DNA of 41,153 nucleotides, from positions 1 to 41,153 of the forward strand of contig CALSNK010000012.1 of NCBI GenBank assembly GCA_943787675.1, given 5' to 3'. The notes beneath the pieces are model-generated. The model was not told the origin of the DNA and searched no databases. It worked only from the letters and a program-made list of their open reading frames with translations. Source of the DNA: an uncultured Pseudomonadales bacterium (lineage in GTDB: Bacteria > Pseudomonadota > Gammaproteobacteria > Pseudomonadales > Porticoccaceae). Below, in pieces: positions 34,828 to 41,153 of the stretch; position 1 is the stretch's first letter, and the number at the start of each line of letters is the position of its first letter. The translations under genes and the position numbers were made by a program.

Positions 34828-37722
34828 TTAAGCCATTTCAGCGATTGCAGTGCGTTTCTCTTGTAACTGGGTCAGGGTACTTTCGAAGTCGCTAAGCTTT
34901 TGACGCTCTTTGGCGACCACTTCTGCGGGCGCATTATCGACAAACTTGGCATTGCTGAGTTTGCCACTGAGCTTTTTCGCTTCCAGAGCATTCTTATCAA
35001 TTTCACGATCTAGGCGGGCAAGTTCTGCGTCCACATCAATCAGGCCTGCCATAGGCACTAGGATTTCCAGATCACCGGCTAGTGCTGTGGCGCATAGAGG
35101 GGCATCTTCAGGATTATCCAGCCAGGTAATTGATTCTAGGCTGGCTAGCTTGCTGAGGAACTGGCGGTTTTCTTCAAGTCGACGCTGATCGTTGGCGTCG
35201 CCTTTGGTCATGTAGATAGGCAGTGCTTTGGCCGGGGAGATATTCATCTCACCGCGGATATTACGCACGCCGACAATCACGGTTTTTAGCCATTCGATAT
35301 CGGCTAGTGAATCTTGGTCGATTTTGTTTTGGTCAGCCATTGGAAAGGGCTGCAACATAATAGTGTCGCCCTCGGCTTTAAGTTCAATGCCGGCGAAGGG
35401 GGCGATGGTCTGCCAGATCTCTTCGGTGATAAACGGTAGCATTGGGTGAGCCAGTCGCAAGGTTGCTTCTAATACTCTTACCAATGTGCGGCGGGTGCCT
35501 TTCTGTAGCTCCGGATCGCCATTCTCATCCCAGAGAACCGGCTTGGATAGTTCTAGGTACCAGTCACAGTATTCATTCCACACGAAGTCGTAAAGAGCCT
35601 GTGCGGCTAGATCAAATCTGTAGCTGTCGATGGCGGCGGTGACGTCGATTTCGGCTTGCTGCAGGCGCGAGATAATCCAGCGGTCGGCGAGGCTGAGTTT
35701 GTAGTTGTCGCTGCCGTCTTGGCCGCAGTCGAGAGCGCCTTCTTCACTTTGGGCGTTCATCAATACATAACGCGAGGCATTCCAGATTTTGTTACAGAAG
35801 TTTCTGTAGCCTTCGAGTCGTTTCATATCCCAGTTGATATCACGGCCGGTTGAGGCCAGTGCACAGAGGGTAAAACGCAGGGCATCTGAACCATGGGGTT
35901 CTATGCCATCGGGGAACTGTTTGCGGGTGCGCGCGGCGATCTTTTCAGCCAACTGGGGCTGCATCATATTGCCGGTGCGCTTTTCCAACAGGCTTTCTAT
36001 GTCGATGCCGTCGATCATATCTAGAGGGTCGAGCACATTGCCTTTCGACTTGGACATTTTCTGTCCCTGCTCATCGCGGATCAGGCCGGTCACATAGACA
36101 GTTTTAAACGGCACTTCGGATTCGCCATTTTCATCTTTGATCAGGTGCATGGACATCATCACCATACGCGCAACCCAGAAGAAAATAATATCAAAACCAG
36201 TGACTAGCACATCGGTGGGGTGGAACATTTTTAAGCGATCGGTCTGCTCGGGCCAGCCCTGAGTGCCAAAGGTCCAGAGTGCAGAGGAGAACCAGGTATC
36301 CAGGACATCTTCGTCCTGTTTCAGAGAAATATCACCGAGGTTATATTTCTCTCGAACCTCTTCTTCACTGCGGCCAACATAGGCTTTGCCGGCTTCGTCG
36401 TACCAGGCGGGGATTTGATGGCCCCACCACAGCTGGCGTGAGATACACCAGTCGTTAATGTTGCGCATCCACGAGAAGTACATATTTTCGTACTGCTGGG
36501 GAACAAATTTAATGCGGCCATCTTCTACTGCTTCAATGGCTGGGCCAGCCAGTTTCTTGGCGTCCACATACCATTGGTTAGTCAGCAGCGGTTCGATAAC
36601 CACGCCACCGCGATCGCCATAGGGTACGGTCATATCGTTTTCTTCAATACTGTCCAGCAGACCCAGCGCTTCAAAGTCGGCGACGATTTCACGACGCGCG
36701 GCAAAGCGTTCCATACCGCGGTACTTTTCTGGAAGGGTAGGGTCGAGTTCGTTGTTATCACTGCCGTCGCTATTCACGCATTCGGCGGTCTGGCGAATAT
36801 CGGCATTGGTGGTGAGAATATTGATCATCGGCAGCTTTTGACGCTGGCCTACTTCATAGTCATTAAAGTCATGGGCTGGGGTGATTTTTACACAGCCTGT
36901 GCCTTTTTCCATATCGGCGTATTCGTCGGCTACGATGGGAATCAGTCTGCCTACTAAGGGTAATTCAACAAACTTGCCGATCAGGTTTTGATAGCGGGGA
37001 TCTTCCGGGTTAACTGCTACGCCGGTATCACCGAGCATAGTTTCCGGGCGGGTGGTGGCGACGATAATGTAGTCTTTGCCTTCGTCGGTAGTTTCACCGT
37101 TAGCGAGCGGGTAGCGCAGATGCCACATCTTGCCTTTGACTTCGCGGTTTTCAACTTCGAGATCGGAGATTGCGGTGTGTAGCTTGGGATCCCAGTTGAC
37201 CAAGCGCTTGCCGCGATAGATTAGGCCATCGGCATGCAGGCGTACAAAGGCTTCTTGAACACCTTTATAGAAGCCGTCGTCCATGGTGAAGCGTTCGGTT
37301 TCCCAGTCCACAGAATTGCCGAGTCGTCGCATCTGTTTGGTGATGGTGCCGCCGGACTCTTCTTTCCAGTCCCAGATCTTTTCAATAAATTTTTCTCGGC
37401 CGAGCTCTTCGCGACCGGGCTGGCCTTCGGCGGCCAGTTTGCGTTCAACTACCATCTGCGTGGCGATACCGGCGTGGTCGGTACCCACTTGCCAGAGCGC
37501 ATTTTTGCCTTTCATACGGTTGTAGCGGGTCAGGGCATCCATAATGCCGTGCTGCAGGGCGTGGCCTATGTGCAGGCTGCCGGTGACATTGGGTGGTGGA
37601 ATAACAATGCTGTAGGCGTCATCGCGCTCTTTACGGCTGTCGTCGGGCGCAAAATAGCCGCGTTCTTCCCAGGTTTTGTACCATTTGGTTTCTATTTCCT
37701 GGGGGGCAAATGTTTTTTCCAT
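34828..37722 (-). CDS. valS: Valine--tRNA ligase
   Basis: The protein has 964 residues, full length for a bacterial ValRS, which charges tRNA-Val and edits mis-charged threonine. The class I signatures are [17 protein letters not shown] (HIGH at 51-54) and [13 protein letters not shown], with the CP1 editing region between them. The [20 protein letters not shown] and [17 protein letters not shown] blocks are also typical. A C-terminal coiled coil (about 895-964, [20 protein letters not shown] onward) is the tRNA-binding arm. The gene lies between rep and a small conserved gene linked to holC. The Shine-Dalgarno is weak (GAGC). Confidence 0.98.
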   Translation of the reverse strand: MEKTFAPQEIETKWYKTWEERGYFAPDDSRKERDDAYSIVIPPPNVTGSLHIGHALQHGIMDALTRYNRMKGKNALWQVGTDHAGIATQMVVERKLAAEGQPGREELGREKFIEKIWDWKEESGGTITKQMRRLGNSVDWETERFTMDDGFYKGVQEAFVRLHADGLIYRGKRLVNWDPKLHTAISDLEVENREVKGKMWHLRYPLANGETTDEGKDYIIVATTRPETMLGDTGVAVNPEDPRYQNLIGKFVELPLVGRLIPIVADEYADMEKGTGCVKITPAHDFNDYEVGQRQKLPMINILTTNADIRQTAECVNSDGSDNNELDPTLPEKYRGMERFAARREIVADFEALGLLDSIEENDMTVPYGDRGGVVIEPLLTNQWYVDAKKLAGPAIEAVEDGRIKFVPQQYENMYFSWMRNINDWCISRQLWWGHQIPAWYDEAGKAYVGRSEEEVREKYNLGDISLKQDEDVLDTWFSSALWTFGTQGWPEQTDRLKMFHPTDVLVTGFDIIFFWVARMVMMSMHLIKDENGESEVPFKTVYVTGLIRDEQGQKMSKSKGNVLDPLDMIDGIDIESLLEKRTGNMMQPQLAEKIAARTRKQFPDGIEPHGSDALRFTLCALASTGRDINWDMKRLEGYRNFCNKIWNASRYVLMNAQSEEGALDCGQDGSDNYKLSLADRWIISRLQQAEIDVTAAIDSYRFDLAAQALYDFVWNEYCDWYLELSKPVLWDENGDPELQKGTRRTLVRVLEATLRLAHPMLPFITEEIWQTIAPFAGIELKAEGDTIMLQPFPMADQNKIDQDSLADIEWLKTVIVGVRNIRGEMNISPAKALPIYMTKGDANDQRRLEENRQFLSKLASLESITWLDNPEDAPLCATALAGDLEILVPMAGLIDVDAELARLDREIDKNALEAKKLSGKLSNAKFVDNAPAEVVAKERQKLSDFESTLTQLQEKRTAIAEMA

Positions 37723-37807
37723 TATTGAGCTCAGTCTTTAATTCTGGTGGTTTTATCGGTGTAAATATCAAGCAGGGGATTATAGATGTTGGCGCTGATG
37801 GTTGCGA

Positions 37808-38209
37808 TTAGTTTTCGCGGTTAAAACGCTCTTCAACCATACTGCGGATCTTGTCGCGCAATATCTGGTCAATCTTGGGTCGCATGCGCGCCATTAACTT
37901 TGCCACCACCGCATTGATCTGCTCATCGGTGACTGGCTGTGGTGAAGAGGGTTGGTCGAAAAGATGCTGCTGGGCGCTGTTAAATTTTTCTTTTAGCTGC
38001 CGCTCGTCATGGATCTCGCTGTCGACCACTTCGGTAAGAATGGGGATCTCGAGATTATAAGCATCTTCATCGGCAACGCTGGGAGGCAGCGGGCTGTTGT
38101 TCTGCGACGCTATATCTGCCTCGGGCAGCAGGTTTTTCTGCAGGGAGTAGAGGTCGTCGAGAAGGTTTTCATAGTTGGGATAGCGATCGTCGCCGCTTTT
38201 GTTGTTCAT
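37808..38209 (-). CDS. Conserved hypothetical protein between holC and valS
   Basis: The protein has 133 residues and no recognised enzymatic motif. The N-terminal half is acidic and poorly structured (YPNYENLLDDLYSLQKNLLP). The C-terminal third is helical and charged (TDEQINAVVAKLMARMRPKI, then DQILRDKIRSMVEERF), suggesting a coiled coil or oligomerisation helix. A small gene of this general type sits between holC and valS in pseudomonads as I recall. It follows holC by 27 bases and is 85 bases ahead of valS. A role linked to the polymerase III chi subunit is only suggested by position. Confidence 0.7.
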   Translation of the reverse strand: MNNKSGDDRYPNYENLLDDLYSLQKNLLPEADIASQNNSPLPPSVADEDAYNLEIPILTEVVDSEIHDERQLKEKFNSAQQHLFDQPSSPQPVTDEQINAVVAKLMARMRPKIDQILRDKIRSMVEERFNREN

Positions 38210-38236
38210 GTTTTGCTATTCATTTAGGGCTGTTCT

Positions 38237-38665
38237 TTAAGGTTTAAACTTTTCGCTAAGATCGTGAAAGCTTAACGGATAGCCGCGTTCCTTGTAAAAC
38301 TTGAAGTTGTCGCGCTTGGCCTGCTCGTATTCAGGCTGCTGGTAAATAATTTCCATCACCCGTTCAAAGCGGCTAAACCAGGTGGGAATCTCGGCCTGCA
38401 GGTTGATTAATATGCTGTGGTGATCGGCGGGTTCGCTGTCGACAGTGATCGCTACCGGCATCTGTTCAGCGCCAATACCGTGGGGCACAAAGGCACTGGC
38501 CTGAAAGTCCCAGAGCATTTTGTTGAGCGTTTCTGCAGTTTTATTATCGGCCACCAGGCAGAGTACCTGCTGATTCATTTTCAGGGCTTTTTGGGCGAGC
38601 TGACAGACAAGTGCCAGGGCAACCTGAAGGTCGCCTGACAACTTGTAAAAAGAGACATCGGTCAT
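38237..38665 (-). CDS. holC: DNA polymerase III subunit chi
   Basis: The protein has 142 residues, the expected size for HolC, which links the clamp loader to single-strand-binding protein. The conserved pattern includes VSFYKLSGD at the start, ALVCQLAQKALKMNQQVLCL, a DKTAE-like LVADNKTAETLNKMLWDFQA region, FVPHG and the EPADHHSILINL strand, ending with a YKERGYPL-type tail. I use ATG 38665 rather than an adjacent TTG. It starts three bases after the pepA stop, an arrangement shared widely in gammaproteobacteria (pepA-holC-valS). Confidence 0.93.
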   Translation of the reverse strand: MTDVSFYKLSGDLQVALALVCQLAQKALKMNQQVLCLVADNKTAETLNKMLWDFQASAFVPHGIGAEQMPVAITVDSEPADHHSILINLQAEIPTWFSRFERVMEIIYQQPEYEQAKRDNFKFYKERGYPLSFHDLSEKFKP

Positions 38666-38668
38666 CAA

Positions 38669-40141
38669 TTACCCCGCTTTACTCTTTACCGCTTTGCTAC
38701 GCAGGTAATCCATCAGGATGGGTACCGGACGTCCAGTGGAGCCTTTCTGTGCACCAGATACCCAGGCGGTGCCGGCAACATCCAGATGCGCCCATTTATA
38801 TTTCTTGGTGAAGCGTCCCAGGAAACAGGCTGCGGTAATAGTGCCTGCCTGTGGGCCACCAATATTAGCGATATCGGCAAAGTTACTTTTCAGCAGACTG
38901 TCGTACTCTTCGTACATTGGCAGACGCCAGGCGCGGTCACCACTGCGCAGGCCACTGCTGAGAAGATCTTCCGCCAGCTGGTCATCATTGGAGAGCAGGC
39001 CGGCCGTCTCCTTGCCCAGCGCGCCAATCACCGCACCGGTTAGGGTAGCAATATCAATCACTGTATCTGGCTTAAAGCGTCCGACATAGGTCAGGGCATC
39101 ACAGAGAATCAAGCGACCTTCAGCATCAGTATTTAAGACTTCAATAGTTTGGCCAGACATACTGGTCACCACATCACCGGGCTTGGTGGCTTGGCCATTT
39201 GGCATATTCTCGACTGCCGGAATAATACCGACCACATTGATTGGCAGTTGGTTTTCAATCAGTGCATTGATTACGCCGATTACCGACGCGCCACCGCACA
39301 TATCGTATTTCATTTCATCCATGCCGCGGCCGGGTTTCAGGCTGATACCACCGGAATCAAAGGTAACCGCTTTGCCGACCAGTACCACTGGCTTAACTGA
39401 AGCTTTGGCACCCTGGTACTTAATAACAATTAATTTGCCCGGTTCATCTGAACCCGCACTAACCGAAAGCAGGGAGCCCATCTTGAGTTTCTTCATCTCA
39501 GCTTCGTTAAGTACGCTGGTGGTAACTTTAGCCTGGCCTTTGGCAAGTGCCTTGGCCTGAGTGGCTAGATAGCTGGGTGTACAGATATTGGCCGGCAGAT
39601 TACCCAGTTGGCGAGCGGTATTCATACCGTTGCCCACTGCTGAACCATAGCCCAGACCTTTTTTGGCGGCTGCTAAACTGCCTTTTTTGCCGGTCCAGTA
39701 AGTCAGAGTCTTTAACTTTTGCGCCTTGGCTTTTTTGCCGCTGCTATATTTGTAGCTGGCAGTCTGAATGCTGCGGGCGATAATGCCGGCTTCCCATTCA
39801 GCATCTTCCGAGAGACCTTCGCCAACCCAGACAGCTTTGGCACTTGGTGTCTTTTTAAGCGCAGAGGCTCCGGCTCTGATAACTTTGATAAGCTGTTGAT
39901 TGGTTGTAGCGCCCTCGGTGCCGAGCAAGATAATACGTTTACCATTGGCCCCAGGTATATGCATAACCAGCGTCTCGGATTTTCTACCGCTGAAGTCGCC
40001 AGCCTTAATAAGCGAAGAGATCGCACCATCTAAAGATTTATCCAGTGCCTGAGCGCTGTCTTTTAGTTGTGGCCCGGTCGGTAGAATGAGAGAATCAGCT
40101 TTTATATTTAACAGCTGTGCGGAAGATGCAGTAAAATCCAT
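38669..40141 (-). CDS. pepA: Leucyl aminopeptidase (M17 family)
   Basis: This 490-residue cytosolic zinc/manganese aminopeptidase is a hexamer in relatives and in E. coli also binds DNA for plasmid and cer-site resolution. The catalytic domain shows VLVGKAVTFDSGGISLKPG, DEMKYDMCGGASVIGVI and the signature NTDAEGRLILCDALTYV, carrying the metal ligands and catalytic arginine. The frame is open 20 codons upstream, but ATG 40141 is chosen because GGAG lies six bases before it and the family starts at MDFTASSAQ. It is divergent from lptF across 116 bases and followed closely by holC. Confidence 0.97.
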   Translation of the reverse strand: MDFTASSAQLLNIKADSLILPTGPQLKDSAQALDKSLDGAISSLIKAGDFSGRKSETLVMHIPGANGKRIILLGTEGATTNQQLIKVIRAGASALKKTPSAKAVWVGEGLSEDAEWEAGIIARSIQTASYKYSSGKKAKAQKLKTLTYWTGKKGSLAAAKKGLGYGSAVGNGMNTARQLGNLPANICTPSYLATQAKALAKGQAKVTTSVLNEAEMKKLKMGSLLSVSAGSDEPGKLIVIKYQGAKASVKPVVLVGKAVTFDSGGISLKPGRGMDEMKYDMCGGASVIGVINALIENQLPINVVGIIPAVENMPNGQATKPGDVVTSMSGQTIEVLNTDAEGRLILCDALTYVGRFKPDTVIDIATLTGAVIGALGKETAGLLSNDDQLAEDLLSSGLRSGDRAWRLPMYEEYDSLLKSNFADIANIGGPQAGTITAACFLGRFTKKYKWAHLDVAGTAWVSGAQKGSTGRPVPILMDYLRSKAVKSKAG

Positions 40142-40257
40142 GTTTGCTCCGTTATCGTCGTTTTTTAGTAAGTTTGGAATGCCAGTTGTTGATTTAAACA
40201 AGAGGCGGACGATAGCATAATTTGCACCACAACACCCAAGGGCTGAAACCTTTAACT
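40142..40257. promoter_or_regulatory. pepA-lptF divergent intergenic region
   Basis: These 116 bases separate the divergent pepA and lptF start codons and must contain at least part of both promoters. I see no convincing -35/-10 pair or operator by eye. Downstream of a short A/C-rich stretch, AAGGG lies about 16-18 bases before the lptF GTG, too far for an ideal ribosome binding site. Confidence 0.4.
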
Positions 40258-41153
40258 GTGATTATTTTTCGTTATCTATGCCGTGAAATTCTCTCCGCCA
40301 CGACCGCTGTCTGTGTGATTCTGCTGCTGGTATTGATGAGCGGTCGCTTTGTAAAGTATCTCGCCAAAGCGGTTACTGGGGATATGGAATCGAGCGTTAT
40401 TTTCGCCATGATCGGCTATCGAATCCCCGGTTTTCTTGAACTGACCTTACCTCTGGCTTTCTTTTTAGCGGTGTTGCTCTCCTTTGGTCGCCTGCATATC
40501 CAAAACGAAATGAGTGTTTTAAAAGCCTGCGGTATCTCGGAAAAACGTCTGATGGGTTACACCCTGGTACTGGCACTTTTGTTTGCCGCGATTACCGCTT
40601 GGCTAAGTCTGTCTGTGGCACCTTCTGGTATGGCCAAGGCTGAGGCCCTTCAGCAGGCGGAAAAGCAGCGCAGCGAACTGGATAAGTTAATGCCGAAAAA
40701 GTTTTACTCGCTGTCTGGCGGCAAAGGTGTCACCTATGCTGAAGGGGTGACCGAAGATCGTGAGCTGGATGAAGTGTTCCTGGCCATGACTGTCGGCAGT
40801 GAAGAAAACTCAGACCGCAGTCTGGTGTTGGTGTTGGCGGAAAAGGGTCGACAGAAACAGGCTGAGGGCGATTCAGAAGATGGCCCGGAGCGTTACCTAG
40901 TGTTGGATAAGGGTTACCGTATTGAGGGCATTCCCGGTCAAAACGATTACCAGATTACCTATTTTGAAGAGTACGGTTCTCGACTGAAGGACAGTAAGCC
41001 GCTTGATAGAACACTTAAGACCGATGCTATTACTACTCAAGCCTTGCTCGACTCGGATGATCTCGAATTGCAGGCAACACTGCAGTGGCGCCTCTCTATT
41101 CCATTGCTGGTAATCGTAGTGACATTACTTGCAGTCCCCTTAAGTCGAACGAA
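40258..41153 (+). CDS. lptF: LPS export ABC transporter permease LptF, truncated at the window edge
   Basis: The first roughly 298 residues of LptF are present and the frame is open to the right edge. LptF and LptG form the inner-membrane permease that drives lipopolysaccharide to the outer membrane. It opens IIFRYLCREILSATTAVCVI, and then come membrane segments ILSATTAVCVILLLVLMSG, FLELTLPLAFFLAVLLSFG and a third around residues 101-122 (LVLALLFAAITAWLSLSVA). A periplasmic beta-jellyroll region follows (KKFYSLSGGKGVTYAEG onward), then a membrane segment near the edge. The conserved SVLKACGIS coupling helix is visible. The start is GTG 40258. lptG is expected just beyond the window. Confidence 0.94.
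   Translation, partial: MIIFRYLCREILSATTAVCVILLLVLMSGRFVKYLAKAVTGDMESSVIFAMIGYRIPGFLELTLPLAFFLAVLLSFGRLHIQNEMSVLKACGISEKRLMGYTLVLALLFAAITAWLSLSVAPSGMAKAEALQQAEKQRSELDKLMPKKFYSLSGGKGVTYAEGVTEDRELDEVFLAMTVGSEENSDRSLVLVLAEKGRQKQAEGDSEDGPERYLVLDKGYRIEGIPGQNDYQITYFEEYGSRLKDSKPLDRTLKTDAITTQALLDSDDLELQATLQWRLSIPLLVIVVTLLAVPLSRT

Noticed and set aside
37234..37728. 164-codon plus-strand frame inside valS
   Set aside because: It is the antisense shadow of the highly conserved ValRS N-terminus.

Overview
The window looks like a chromosomal segment of a gammaproteobacterium, probably a marine one from the Cellvibrionales/SAR92/OM60 neighbourhood. That placement is an inference from gene order and protein flavour. 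The left core block (mupP-ubiG-mtaD divergent from gyrA-pheA-tyrA/aroA-cmk-rpsA-ihfB) follows an order I know from Pseudomonas and relatives, but serC and hisC are absent between gyrA and tyrA/aroA. The right core block (rep, valS, a small conserved gene, holC, pepA, divergent lptF) is also a classical gammaproteobacterial arrangement.

Layout. 1-2292 (minus): mupP-like phosphatase (partial), ubiG, mtaD. 2525-11569 (plus): gyrase A, shikimate/aromatic amino acid genes, cytidylate kinase, ribosomal protein S1 with a strong terminator, and IHF beta. pheA carries a one-base insertion that splits it. 11570-13035: repeat-rich DNA with dispersed GTCAT...ATGAC-type stem-loops around a BrnT/BrnA toxin-antitoxin pair. 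13036-32167 (plus): an accessory island. 32168-32789: a compound 18/71-bp tandem array of the same repeat family. 32790-40141 (minus): rep, valS, small gene, holC, pepA. 40258-end (plus): lptF, partial.

The island begins with a FecI-type ECF sigma factor, a FecR-type anti-sigma factor and a TonB-dependent receptor with an N-terminal STN signalling domain. This is a complete cell-surface signalling module. It is followed by a tightly packed, same-strand run: a membrane-anchored DUF1330 protein, a double SnoaL-like protein, a type B carboxylesterase, an MFS transporter, an alpha/beta hydrolase, two short-chain dehydrogenases, a CocE/NonD hydrolase, a second double SnoaL-like protein, a second CocE/NonD hydrolase, an AMP-forming acyl-CoA ligase and an amidohydrolase. 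Read together, it looks like a substrate-sensing uptake and ester-cleavage/oxidation pathway for an unidentified organic compound. The substrate cannot be read from the sequence.

The most notable points are as follows. (1) The receptor appears to be a fusion: a second complete signal peptide with its own ribosome binding site lies between the STN domain and the plug, at a shift in base composition. (2) Two paralogous proteins each contain two SnoaL-like domains, giving four related domains in one operon. (3) The last two genes of the island are broken by multiple single-base frameshifts, while every upstream gene of the island is intact. (4) The island is bracketed by related repeats. No tRNA, rRNA, CRISPR array, insertion sequence or integrase was recognised.
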